From Tenuifilum sp040752515 (lineage in GTDB: Bacteria; Bacteroidota; Bacteroidia; Bacteroidales; Tenuifilaceae), in the NCBI GenBank assembly GCA_040752515.1, contig JBFMGQ010000008.1, positions 53,698 through 117,697 of the forward strand: a stretch of DNA of 64,000 bases. The letters are read 5' to 3'. A model generated the notes under the pieces. That model was not told the origin of the DNA and did no database searches. It worked only from the letters and a program-made list of their open reading frames with translations. Shown in pieces: positions 34,436 through 42,372 of this stretch (the stretch's first letter is position 1; every line of letters starts with the position of its first letter). A program made the translations under genes and the position numbers.

Positions 34436-35104
34436 ATGAAAGAATTTGAAAGATATGCAATAAAGCATCGAGGAATCAACAGCCTCACGCTACATCAGTA
34501 CACATCGATGTCGAACGGATACATCTCACCAACCATCATCGAGGAGCGCCAGCTTAACATTGCCACCATGGACGTATTCTCGCGCCTTATGATGGATAGG
34601 ATTATTTTCCTTGGTGTTCCCATCAACGATGATGTGGCCAATATCATTCAGGCGCAGCTGCTATTCCTTGAGTCGACCGATCCCTCAAAGGATATCCAAA
34701 TCTACATAAATTCACCCGGTGGTGGCGTTTACGCCGGTTTAGGTATTTACGATACCATGCAGTACATCAGCTCCGATGTGGCCACCATTTGCACCGGTAT
34801 GGCGGCATCGATGGCTGCCGTTCTGCTCACGGCAGGTGAAAAGGGAAAACGAACCGCCCTACCCCACTCGCGTGTTATGATTCACCAACCCATGGGAGGC
34901 GCCGAAGGTCAAGCATCGGACATCGAGATTGTTACCCGCGAGATACTAAAACTGCGCGAGGAACTCTATGAGATTATTGCCACCCACTCGGGCAACCCCA
35001 TTGAACGCATACGCAAGGACTCCGACCGCGACTACTGGATGACTGCCCAGGAGGCACTCGAATACGGCATGATTGACGAGGTTTTGCAACGCAATAAGAA
35101 ATAG
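34436..35104 (+). CDS. clpP: ATP-dependent Clp protease proteolytic subunit
   Basis: The serine protease subunit that forms the 14-mer Clp chamber, 222 residues. The catalytic triad is visible: Ser125 in 'GMAASMAAVLL', His150 in 'HSRVMIHQPMGG' and Asp199 in 'DRDYWM'. 'INSPGGGVYAGLGIYD' is the conserved glycine-rich strand. The N-terminus is about 25 residues longer than the mature E. coli enzyme, consistent with a propeptide. A terminator lies on each side. clpX, the usual next gene, is not in the window; the neighbour is a convergent esterase. Confidence 0.97.
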   Translation: MKEFERYAIKHRGINSLTLHQYTSMSNGYISPTIIEERQLNIATMDVFSRLMMDRIIFLGVPINDDVANIIQAQLLFLESTDPSKDIQIYINSPGGGVYAGLGIYDTMQYISSDVATICTGMAASMAAVLLTAGEKGKRTALPHSRVMIHQPMGGAEGQASDIEIVTREILKLREELYEIIATHSGNPIERIRKDSDRDYWMTAQEALEYGMIDEVLQRNKK

Positions 35105-35120
35105 TCACTTCCACAAAGTA

Positions 35121-35147
35121 AAAGGCTGCCCGATGGCAGCCTTTTTT
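35121..35147 (+). terminator. Terminator after clpP
   Basis: A perfect 10-bp stem (AAAGGCTGCC / GGCAGCCTTT) with a 4-nt loop and a run of T residues. It sits six bases from the stop of the convergent esterase gene and may serve both. Confidence 0.88.
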
Positions 35148-35152
35148 GCTTT

Positions 35153-35938
35153 TTACTTTTTACGGTTGCTAAATAACCATGGTAGCAATTCGGATTCGGC
35201 AAAGGCATTATCCCAGCTATTATGCCCTACACCAGGGTAAACCGTAAAGCGCACATTGCCCTTGGCCTGCTTTATGGCATCGACCATGCGCTGTGAGTGG
35301 TATAGCGGAACCACATTGTCGGCAGCACCATGGAATACCCAGAGGTTTACCCTTTGAGCGTATCGCTTTGCATTTTTAGGATTTCCTCCTCCACAAATGG
35401 GGAACGCTGCAGCAAACAGCTTTGGCCTACGTGCAAGTAGCTCAAAGGTTCCCATTCCTCCCATTGATAAACCTCCCACGTATATCCGATTTCTATCAAC
35501 ATATTTTAACCATACCAGTGAATCGATTAGCTGCATAACGGCACTCATGGCAGGTGTTGGTTTGCTGCGTGCGGGAAAATCGAAAGTACGACTGCCATCG
35601 GGGTGCTTTTGTTCGTTTATATTAGCCCAATAGCTATCGGCCGGGCATTGCGGAAAAACAACTATGGCCGGGTAGTTTTCCATAACCGAATCGGCTGCAA
35701 AAAGTTTGGCCCCATGGGTGAGCTGCTTCTGATTATCGGAACCCCGCTCACCAGATCCATGCAGGAACAAAACTAAAGGATACTGTTGGGCGGTATCAAA
35801 GTTTTTGGGATACAGTATACGATAGGGCAATTGAATGCCTGTTGAGCTAAAGGTTTTAGCCTGAAACTTTTCGTTTACCTGCGCAAAGGCAGTAAAAGCA
35901 AGTATAGCCATGACTGCTGAAGTGATTAACTTTTTCAT
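35153..35938 (-). CDS. Secreted alpha/beta-hydrolase (esterase/PHB-depolymerase-like)
   Basis: A 261-residue exported alpha/beta-hydrolase. A Sec signal ('MKKLITSAVMAILAFTAFA') is followed by 'YPLVLFLHGSGERGSDN', the oxyanion-hole strand typical of prolyl-oligopeptidase-like and feruloyl or PHB esterases. The nucleophile is Ser in 'YVGGLSMGGMGTFEL'. The acid is Asp in 'FHGAADNVVP', and the His is in 'YPGVGHNSWDNAF', so the triad is complete. The substrate is unknown; carbohydrate esters are a usual target of this group in Bacteroidota. It appears monocistronic. Confidence 0.88.
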   Translation of the reverse strand: MKKLITSAVMAILAFTAFAQVNEKFQAKTFSSTGIQLPYRILYPKNFDTAQQYPLVLFLHGSGERGSDNQKQLTHGAKLFAADSVMENYPAIVVFPQCPADSYWANINEQKHPDGSRTFDFPARSKPTPAMSAVMQLIDSLVWLKYVDRNRIYVGGLSMGGMGTFELLARRPKLFAAAFPICGGGNPKNAKRYAQRVNLWVFHGAADNVVPLYHSQRMVDAIKQAKGNVRFTVYPGVGHNSWDNAFAESELLPWLFSNRKK

Positions 35939-36036
35939 TTTACACTTAATTTATGGTGAGGTAAAGATAGTCAATGATAAAGTTCAGTATTCTGAAATGG
36001 TTTTGGTTTTTGGGGTGACGCTTAAAATAGTATTAT

Positions 36037-36063
36037 TCTATAGACTTAATACAGGACTAGACA
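36037..36063 (+). mobile_element. Degenerate solo end of an IS3-like element
   Basis: This 27-base stretch matches, in reverse complement, the terminal sequence at 63874-63900 beyond the transposase fragment (23 of 27 positions by eye; the last 12 bases, CAGGACTAGACA, are identical). No transposase remains on either side; the nearest genes are an intact esterase and radC. 'ACTAGACA' recurs nine bases later. This is best read as a decayed insertion-sequence terminus. Confidence 0.55.
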
Positions 36064-36115
36064 GGACGGGACACTAGACAACCATCAACAAACAACTATC
36101 AATAATCAACTTTAA

Positions 36116-36814
36116 TTAGATTTTCCCATTATCTGCAAAGGAATAGCATTCGCCATCGGTTATTATTACATGGTCGAGCAGGGTGATGTCGAAGAGCTGG
36201 GCGGCATTTTTTAGCTTTTCGGTCAGGGCGATATCCTTATCGCTGGGCTGGGGGTTTCCCGATGGGTGGTTGTGAATCACTATTACTGCCGAGGCTAGCC
36301 TCTCTACAGCATGTTTTAGCACAAGTTTAGGGTCCACTACCGTGCCTCCTACGCCTCCCTGACTCACCTTAATTCGGTCAATTATCTTGTTCGACTTATT
36401 TAGCAGCAGAACCCAGAACTCCTCGTACGGCAAATCGGCAAGAGTGGGTTGAAAGAGTTCAATAACGCTTCGGCTCGAGAAAATTCGCTCCCGATTCATG
36501 GGACCTTCAGCATTTCGCCTACGCCCAAGCTCAAGCGCTGCAAGTATGGTAATAGCTTTGGTAATGCCTATCCCTTTTATCTTGGTTAATTGAGGTAAAC
36601 TAAGGCGCGCTAACTCGTTCAGGCTGTTGTTTACCTGCCCGAGCAACCGTTGGGCAACCTCAACAGCGGTTTCGTTAGCATTACCAACCCTGAGTAGTAT
36701 GGCTATTAGCTCAGCATCGCTAAGGCTGGCTGCACCCTTTCGCTCCATCTTTTCGCGTGGACGGTCGTCCTCGGCCAAATCTTTTATGGTTAATCGTTTT
36801 TCGGCATTTTCCAT
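36116..36814 (-). CDS. radC: RadC family (JAB/JAMM-domain) protein
   Basis: A 232-residue protein of the RadC/UPF0758 family. The N-terminal helix-hairpin-helix region contains 'LTKIKGIGITKAITILAALELG'. The C-terminal JAMM-like metal site is 'VIHNHPSGNPQPSDKDIALT' with the HxHP...D ligands. Despite its name, a role in repair has not held up, and the function of the family is unclear. The ATG at 36814 is preferred over an upstream start at 36868, which adds a Cys/Leu-rich stretch outside the family. Its stop borders the repeat-like and IS-relic intergenic segment. Confidence 0.93.
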   Translation of the reverse strand: MENAEKRLTIKDLAEDDRPREKMERKGAASLSDAELIAILLRVGNANETAVEVAQRLLGQVNNSLNELARLSLPQLTKIKGIGITKAITILAALELGRRRNAEGPMNRERIFSSRSVIELFQPTLADLPYEEFWVLLLNKSNKIIDRIKVSQGGVGGTVVDPKLVLKHAVERLASAVIVIHNHPSGNPQPSDKDIALTEKLKNAAQLFDITLLDHVIITDGECYSFADNGKI

Positions 36815-36900
36815 ACAAATGGTTTTGAACAACTTACATAAGTTAGAGAGAACAGGCATAAAAAGCAAATGATTTTTAACAAAAAAGATATAAATAGCGG

Positions 36901-36908
36901 TATATTTG
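36901..36908 (+). promoter_or_regulatory. Candidate -7 element of the DUF3298 gene
   Basis: TATATTTG, an exact TAnnTTTG match, 23 bases before the ATG at 36932. It lies inside the longer possible reading frame starting at 36869 and so argues for the later start. Confidence 0.5.
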
Positions 36909-36931
36909 ATGTTGCAAATAGATTAAACCCT

Positions 36932-37738
36932 ATGCAGAATAAAAATATAGTTCGCACTGCCATGCTGGTGGCAATAGTTGCTCTTGCCTACTATACCTAC
37001 TCATACATAGTAGCAAGCAGTTCCAGTAGTTTAACCTTTGCTGCCGACTCGGTTGTTTACAAGCATGGTTGCCTGCAACCCGATTCGTCGTGTTTTAGGG
37101 TAGTTTATCATTTCCCCGTACCTATAGGTAGGGGCAGTTCACGTATTGAAAAAATTATTGTAACCGATTTAACCGACTTCATGGACGAGGATATCAATCG
37201 GAAGGATTTTGATCACCTAAAAGATATGCTGGTAAAAAGTTCTATGGGCTTCGACAGCTCATACGTTGAATTTGTGAAACAGTTTGGTCGCAACTTGGAA
37301 TGGTATATCGATATGGATTTTACACAGATATTGCGTACAAACCGATTGGTAACTTTCCGATACGAACATTCCAGCTACCTTGGCGGTGCCCATGATTTGT
37401 ATGGCTATCACTACCTGAATATCGACCTAAAAAATTCCAAGAAGTTGGGTTTAAATGATCTATTTTCCGACATGGACCGCTTTAAAGCAATTGCCCAAGA
37501 AACTTTTACGGAGAAGTTTTTGAAAAATCCTGCCGATGCTACCGAATACTGGATGGCCGACGATGGTTCATTTGTTCTTCCTAAGGAGTTCGGCCTAACC
37601 GATAAGGGTTTGCTTCTCCACTACAACGTTTACGAAATTGCCAGCTTTGCCCGTGGCGATATAGAACTGCTTATCCCTTACAGCCATTTAAATGATATTT
37701 TGGTTGATAAATACCTTGATGAATTGTCTGGCCTTTAG
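36932..37738 (+). CDS. Membrane-anchored DUF3298/DUF4163-like protein
   Basis: A 268-residue protein with one N-terminal membrane helix ('TAMLVAIVALAYYTYSYIVA') and a periplasmic domain. 'FRYEHSSYLGGAHDLYGYHYLNIDLKNSKKL' split around 'YLGGAH' is the hallmark of the DUF3298/RsiV-like family, and 'LLLHYNVYEIASFARGDIELLIPY' matches its C-terminal strands. RsiV-type proteins bind lysozyme or act as anti-sigma factors, but no sigma gene is adjacent, so no such role is claimed. The start at 36932 is chosen from the promoter and the hydrophobic segment. A repeat-rich spacer follows. Confidence 0.8.
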   Translation: MQNKNIVRTAMLVAIVALAYYTYSYIVASSSSSLTFAADSVVYKHGCLQPDSSCFRVVYHFPVPIGRGSSRIEKIIVTDLTDFMDEDINRKDFDHLKDMLVKSSMGFDSSYVEFVKQFGRNLEWYIDMDFTQILRTNRLVTFRYEHSSYLGGAHDLYGYHYLNIDLKNSKKLGLNDLFSDMDRFKAIAQETFTEKFLKNPADATEYWMADDGSFVLPKEFGLTDKGLLLHYNVYEIASFARGDIELLIPYSHLNDILVDKYLDELSGL

Positions 37739-37764
37739 CGTTTGGGGTTTTGTCTTTAGGAATT

Positions 37765-38173
37765 AAACGCAGATGACGCAGAAGATTTAGTTGTTCGTTG
37801 ATAGTTGTTCGTGAATTGAAATTGAACGCTGATGCGGCAGATTAGGCTGATTTACACAGTGAAACACTGTGATACTGTTTTAGTTGATAGTTGATAGTAT
37901 TAGAACCTTGAACTCCGCAGAGCAGAGCAGGCTTCCTTATCCATTATCCTTTATTCCCGCTTCGCGGGACAGGCTCTTTAACCTTATCCTGAGATTCCTC
38001 GCATTTGCTCGGAATGACAGGGGTCATTGCTTATTATTTCTATTCTTGACGGCTCACGGTTCACCTTTAACGCTTTATATTCCTCTAACTTCCCATAATT
38101 TCCTCTAACTTCCTCATATTCTCCAAAGACCCGTTTACCTGTTCACGCTTAACGTTTTAAATTCCTCATATTC
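37765..38173 (+). repeat. Mosaic intergenic repeat, copy C
   Basis: This gene-free stretch holds modules shared with 41170-41510 and 50215-50513, in the same order and in the orientation of the latter. The modules are: 'CAGATGACGCAGA' and 'TTGATAGTTGTTCGTGAATTG' near the start, 'GATTTACACAGTGAAACACTGTGATA', 'GAGATTCCTCGC' plus 'GCTCGGAATGACA', 'GACGGCTCACGGTTCAC', then 'TTCCTCTAACTTCC'. A 24-base internal part present in the other two copies is missing. The small open frame inside (37884-38108) is not gene-like. The copy lies between convergent genes and runs to the hutH stop codon. Confidence 0.75.
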
Positions 38174-39685
38174 TCACTTTTCATCAAGTTCCCTCTGGAA
38201 CTTCCCCTGCCTCAAGAACTCAATGGTTTTATCCATCTCCTTATACATTATCCTATCCTGCTCAATAAAACCTACCACCGAGCGGTAGCTGGCAATAAAC
38301 TCCTCGATGTAAGGTGATGATTTTGCTGGACGGCGGAATTCGAGAGCCTGCGCTGCGTTGAATAGTTCAATGGCTAGTATGCGCTCAAGGTTATCAACCA
38401 CCCTAAGCAGTTTTGTGGCAGCATTGGCACCCATGCTCACATGATCCTCCTGCCCGTTCGAGGAAACAATGGAATCGACCGAGGCGGGTGTGCATAGCTG
38501 CTTGTTCTGGCTTACCATGGCCGCTGCAGCATACTGCGGTATCATAAAGCCTGAGTTTAAGCCCGGGTTGGCAACCAAAAACTCGGGTAACCCGCGTAAG
38601 CCCAAAATGAGCTGAGCTGTCCGGCGTTCCGAGATGTTACCAAGCTCGGCAAGAGCAATGGCAAGAAAATCGTAGGCTAAGGCCAGCGGCTGTCCGTGGA
38701 AATTACCTCCCGATATTACTAAATCCTCATCGGGCCAAATGGTTGGGTTGTCGGTTACAGAGTTTACTTCGGTAAGTAACACTCCGGCCACGTAATTAAT
38801 AGCATCTTTAGATGCCCCATGCACCTGGGGTATGCATCGGAACGAGTATGGGTCCTGAACATGCTTTTTGGGTCGCCTTATCAGCTCACTCCCTTCAAGA
38901 ATTTTACGGAAGTTGCGGGCTGTTTCTATTTGTCCCTGATGCGGCCTAACATTTTGAATATTTTGGTGGAATGGGTCAATACGTCCATCAAATGCTTCCA
39001 ACGATACAGCGCCGATTATATCGGCTAGCTTAGCTAATTTAAAAGCCTTAACCATGGCGTAAACTCCATGAGCGCTCATGAACTGTGTTCCGTTCAGCAG
39101 GGCAAGCCCTTCCTTCGATTTTAGCTCAATGGGCTGCCATCCAAATTTTTTAAGCACATCGGCTGCCGGATGTATCTGACCTTCAAAGTGAACCTCTCCC
39201 ATCCCGATTAAAGGAAGAAAAAGGTTCGAAAGCGGAGCTAAATCGCCTGAGGCGCCTAACGATCCTCGATCGTAAACCACAGGAATAACATCGTTATTGT
39301 AAAAATCGATGATGCGCTCAACCGTTTCGACCTGAACACCCGAATGGCCTAGCGATAAGGCATGGGCTTTAAGGAAAAGCATAAGCTTCACAATCTCGCG
39401 ATTAACCATTTCGCCTGTGCTGCATGCATGCGACATAACCAGGTTCTTCTGCAGCTGCGATAGTTCAGCCTTCGATATGGTTTTGTTACAAAGCGATCCA
39501 AATCCGGTGGTTATGCCGTAAATGGGTGTCTCCTCGTTCTCCATCTTGCGGTCAAGGTAATCGCGGCACTTGACAATGAGCTGGCGCGATTCATCGGAAA
39601 GTTGAAGTTTGTGTGGCTCATCTATCAAATTTTCAATTACATCCCAGTTTAAAGGCTTGGGCGATATGGTATGAACATTTACCAT
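38174..39685 (-). CDS. hutH: Histidine ammonia-lyase
   Basis: Deaminates L-histidine to urocanate, the first step of histidine degradation; 503 residues. The MIO cofactor forms from Ala145-Ser146-Gly147 in 'RGSLGASGDLAPLSN'. The substrate-selecting pair is Ser-His in 'NLVMSHACSTGE', as in histidine lyases rather than tyrosine or phenylalanine lyases. 'GTQFMSAHG' and 'SSNGQEDHVSMG' are further family motifs. No hutU, hutI or formimidoyl-glutamate genes are near. It begins 12 bases after hisS, so both are probably on one mRNA, an odd pairing of histidine use and histidine breakdown. Confidence 0.95.
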   Translation of the reverse strand: MVNVHTISPKPLNWDVIENLIDEPHKLQLSDESRQLIVKCRDYLDRKMENEETPIYGITTGFGSLCNKTISKAELSQLQKNLVMSHACSTGEMVNREIVKLMLFLKAHALSLGHSGVQVETVERIIDFYNNDVIPVVYDRGSLGASGDLAPLSNLFLPLIGMGEVHFEGQIHPAADVLKKFGWQPIELKSKEGLALLNGTQFMSAHGVYAMVKAFKLAKLADIIGAVSLEAFDGRIDPFHQNIQNVRPHQGQIETARNFRKILEGSELIRRPKKHVQDPYSFRCIPQVHGASKDAINYVAGVLLTEVNSVTDNPTIWPDEDLVISGGNFHGQPLALAYDFLAIALAELGNISERRTAQLILGLRGLPEFLVANPGLNSGFMIPQYAAAAMVSQNKQLCTPASVDSIVSSNGQEDHVSMGANAATKLLRVVDNLERILAIELFNAAQALEFRRPAKSSPYIEEFIASYRSVVGFIEQDRIMYKEMDKTIEFLRQGKFQRELDEK

Positions 39686-39697
39686 GGTTTAGGTTTT

Positions 39698-41074
39698 TTA
39701 TAGGTTCGACTTGATGTGTTTTTCTAAACTATCGAAAGGAATAGTAGTCTGCTCACCGGTTCCCATGTTTTTAACCGAAAACTGTCGATTCTGCACCTCG
39801 GCTTCCCCAGCTATTACCATAAAACGGATGTTACGTTTATTGGCATACTCAAATTGCTTTTTCACCTTAGCGGAATCGGGGTAAATTTCGACACTGATTC
39901 CTGCATCGCGGAGCCTGCGGGCTGCTGGCATGCAGTATGCTACCTCGGTTGCGCCAAAGTTTGCAAACATAACCTGTGTGGTAGATGTCAGGCTTTCAGG
40001 GAATAGGTTGAGCTGCAACATCACATCGTAAATACGGTCGGCTCCAAACGACACCCCTACCCCACTAACATTGGGTAAACCAAATATTCCGGTTAAATCG
40101 TCGTAGCGTCCACCACCGCAGATGCTCCCCATCTCGGTATCCAAAGCCTTAACCTCAAAGATTGCACCGGTGTAGTAGTTGAGGCCTCGTGCAAGCGAAA
40201 GGTCTAATTCAACCTGGGTTGATAAATCTCCCCAAGCCTCAATGTATCGGAAAAGCTCTTCCATCTCCTCGATGCCTTTCAGACCAACTGGGCTTGTCTG
40301 CAATACATTTCGTAAAGTTGACAACTTAGCTGCATTACTACCCTGGAGTAGAATGATGGGTTGCAGCTTCTGAATGGCTGCATCATCAATTCCGCGCTCC
40401 ATCAGCTCGGCGTTAACCGCATCAATGCCTATTTTCTCTATTTTATCGATGGCTACAGTAATATCAACCAGCTTATCGGCATGACCAATAACCTCGGCAA
40501 TGCCGCTTAATATCTTACGATTATTCACCTTGAGCAGGGTGCGAACCTTTAGCTTTTCAAAAACCTCATTTATAATAAGCACCAGTTCAGCCTCGTTGAG
40601 TAGCGAGTTTGAGCCAATCACATCAACATCGCACTGATAAAATTCACGGTATCGACCTTTTTGAGGCCTATCGGCACGCCAAACAGGCTGTATTTGGTAA
40701 CGTTTAAAAGGAAAAACTATCTCGTTCTGGTATTGTACCACAAAACGGGCAAACGGAACGGTAAGGTCGTAGCGCAGGCCCTTTTCGCAAATTGCCAGCG
40801 ATGCAGCATTCGAGTTGCCCGGCTTCAGAACATTTGGGTCAACCTTGTCGAGAAAATCGCCTGAGTTGAGTATCTTGAAAAGCAGCTTATCGCCCTCGTC
40901 GCCATACTTCCCCAGCAGGGTTGAGAGATTCTCCATGGCCGGTGTTTCGATGGGCATAAAACCATACTTGCTAAAAACCGAACGGATGGTGTCGAAAATA
41001 TAGTTGCGGCGCACCATTTGCTCTGGGCTAAAATCGCGCGTTCCCTTGGGAATGCTTGGTTTTGTTTTTGCCAT
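39698..41074 (-). CDS. hisS: Histidine--tRNA ligase
   Basis: A class II aminoacyl-tRNA synthetase charging tRNA-His; 458 residues. Motif 2 is in 'RYREFYQCDVDVIG'. The histidine-specific motifs are 'ARGLNYYTGAIFEV' and 'GSICGGGRYDDL'. Motif 3 is 'GVGVSFGADRIYDV', and an anticodon-binding domain occupies the last 90 residues. The N-terminal 'KPSIPKGTRDFSPEQM' is typical. It is first of a two-gene unit with hutH and has a TAGGTTTG -7 element 23 bases upstream. Confidence 0.97.
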   Translation of the reverse strand: MAKTKPSIPKGTRDFSPEQMVRRNYIFDTIRSVFSKYGFMPIETPAMENLSTLLGKYGDEGDKLLFKILNSGDFLDKVDPNVLKPGNSNAASLAICEKGLRYDLTVPFARFVVQYQNEIVFPFKRYQIQPVWRADRPQKGRYREFYQCDVDVIGSNSLLNEAELVLIINEVFEKLKVRTLLKVNNRKILSGIAEVIGHADKLVDITVAIDKIEKIGIDAVNAELMERGIDDAAIQKLQPIILLQGSNAAKLSTLRNVLQTSPVGLKGIEEMEELFRYIEAWGDLSTQVELDLSLARGLNYYTGAIFEVKALDTEMGSICGGGRYDDLTGIFGLPNVSGVGVSFGADRIYDVMLQLNLFPESLTSTTQVMFANFGATEVAYCMPAARRLRDAGISVEIYPDSAKVKKQFEYANKRNIRFMVIAGEAEVQNRQFSVKNMGTGEQTTIPFDSLEKHIKSNL

Positions 41075-41097
41075 TGTGTTTCTGTTTAAAACGATTG

Positions 41098-41105
41098 CAA
41101 ACCTA
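41098..41105 (-). promoter_or_regulatory. Candidate -7 element of the hisS-hutH unit
   Basis: TAGGTTTG on the minus strand, an exact TAnnTTTG match, 23 bases before the hisS start. A TTG lies 22 bases further upstream. Confidence 0.55.
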
Positions 41106-41169
41106 CAATTTTTTTGGGAGAAAAAGGCAAGAGAAGGTTAAAGGAAGAGCATGAATCGTTAAACGGTTC

Positions 41170-41510
41170 TATCGAGAATATGAGGGAGTTAGAAGAAGTT
41201 AGAGGAATTTAAAAACGTGAAACGTTAGCCGTGAGCCGTTAAACAAAATCTAATTATTACCTATTGTCATTCCGAGCTTGCCGAGGAATCTCAATTGAGT
41301 TAAATCGTTAACCGTGAGCCGTTAAGCGAAGTAGAACAGCAAACTACTACGCTTGTCATCCTGAGCCTGTCGAAGGATCTCCCTTTATATGGTATCACAG
41401 TGTTAAACAGTGTTTGCACGGAGTTACACAGTGTGAATCAGCATAATCTGCGTCATCTGTGTTCCATTTCAATTCACAAACAACCATCAACCGTCAACCA
41501 TCAAATTATT
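41170..41510 (-). repeat. Mosaic intergenic repeat, copy A
   Basis: Read on the minus strand this copy has the same ordered modules as copies B and C. They are: 'GATGGTTGTTTGTGAATTG'; 'ACACAGATGACGCAGATTA'; 'TGCTGATTCACACTGTGTAA' to 'AACACTGTGATA'; 'GATCCTTCGACAGGCTCAGG'; 'GAGATTCCTCGGCAAGCTCG' and 'GAATGACAATAGGTAATAA'; 'AACGGCTCACGGCTAACGTT'; 'TTCCTCTAACTTC'. It is inverted relative to B and C. It holds no gene and fills the space between hisS and the end of the punA operon. Confidence 0.8.
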
Positions 41511-41513
41511 AAA

Positions 41514-41540
41514 AAAGGCCACCCTAAACAGGCAGCCTTT
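41514..41540 (-). terminator. Terminator of the namZ-punA operon
   Basis: AAAGGC and GCCTTT form the base of an interrupted stem with inner CCT/AGG pairing. On the minus strand it ends in CCTTTTTTAAT. It lies 22 bases past the punA stop and adjoins repeat copy A. Confidence 0.65.
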
Positions 41541-41562
41541 CCCTTGTAAATGGCATTAAGGA

Positions 41563-42372
41563 TTATAGCCTTGTAAGCATCTCCTTGAATATTTTTGTCA
41601 TTTTTTGCTCGGCCATGGCGCCCACCTTTTGCACCTCCTCGTGCGATACCTCCACAATTTTTCCAGGCACACCCAAATCGGTTATAATGGATATAGCAAA
41701 AACAGGCAGGTTCATGTGACGGGCTACAATAACCTCAGGGACGGTTGACATACCTACGGCATCGCCACCAATAATGCGGAAGTACTGGTATTCCTTAGGC
41801 GTTTCGAAGGTTGGCCCAGTGGTTCCAACATAGCAGCCCTGCTGTAGCTTATAGCCCAGCTCTGCACCAATCTTTTGGGCCATGGTAATAAGATCATGGT
41901 CGTAAGGCTTATGCATATCAGGGAAGCGTGGACCTAGCTGGTTTATGTTAGGGCCAATAAGCGGATTGGGCATCAGGTTGATGTGGTCATTTATAATCAT
42001 CAAATCGCCAATCTCAAAGTCGGGGTTTACACCGCCGCTGGCATTCGATACAAAAAGGTATTTGATGCCCAGGAACTTCATAACCCTAACCGGAAAAGTT
42101 ACCTGCTTCATGTCATAGCCCTCATAGAAGTGGAAACGGCCCTGCATGGCTACCACCTTTTTCCCACCCAGGGTACCAAAAATCAAACGACCCGAGTGCC
42201 CCTCAACTGTGGAAACAGGAAAGTTTGGTATCTCCTTATAGTCCAGCGCCTGCGGATTTTCAATTTCACGTACTAAGCCACCCAAACCGGTTCCAAGTAT
42301 AATCCCCACTTCGGGCTCAATGGTAACCTTACCCTTAATATAGGTTACCGTTTGGTTTATTTTTTCCAACAT
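41563..42372 (-). CDS. punA: Purine nucleoside phosphorylase (trimeric class)
   Basis: Cleaves purine nucleosides with phosphate in salvage; 269 residues. Trimeric-class motifs are 'GIILGTGLGGL' (phosphate loop), 'VEGHSGRLIFG', 'MQGRFHFYEGY' and 'FVSNASGGVNP'. The base-binding region is 'GPTFETPKEYQ' followed by 'DAVGMSTVPEVIVARH'. The start overlaps the end of lpxK by 38 bases and no nearby alternative start exists, so translation is probably coupled. It is last in the minus-strand operon running from namZ. Confidence 0.96.
   Translation of the reverse strand: MLEKINQTVTYIKGKVTIEPEVGIILGTGLGGLVREIENPQALDYKEIPNFPVSTVEGHSGRLIFGTLGGKKVVAMQGRFHFYEGYDMKQVTFPVRVMKFLGIKYLFVSNASGGVNPDFEIGDLMIINDHINLMPNPLIGPNINQLGPRFPDMHKPYDHDLITMAQKIGAELGYKLQQGCYVGTTGPTFETPKEYQYFRIIGGDAVGMSTVPEVIVARHMNLPVFAISIITDLGVPGKIVEVSHEEVQKVGAMAEQKMTKIFKEMLTRL

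Noticed and set aside
37884..38108. Open reading frame of 74 codons
   Set aside because: It lies wholly in intergenic repeat copy C, has no promoter or family match, and is interrupted in the other copies.
38094..38125. Short repeated 'CCTCTAACTTCC' units resembling a CRISPR-like array
   Set aside because: Only a few short, irregular repeats without uniform spacers and no cas genes; they belong to the intergenic repeat modules.
38174..39685. Phenylalanine or tyrosine ammonia-lyase for a pigment pathway
   Set aside because: The Ser-His selectivity pair and overall motifs are of the histidine type, and no aryl polyene or flexirubin genes are present.
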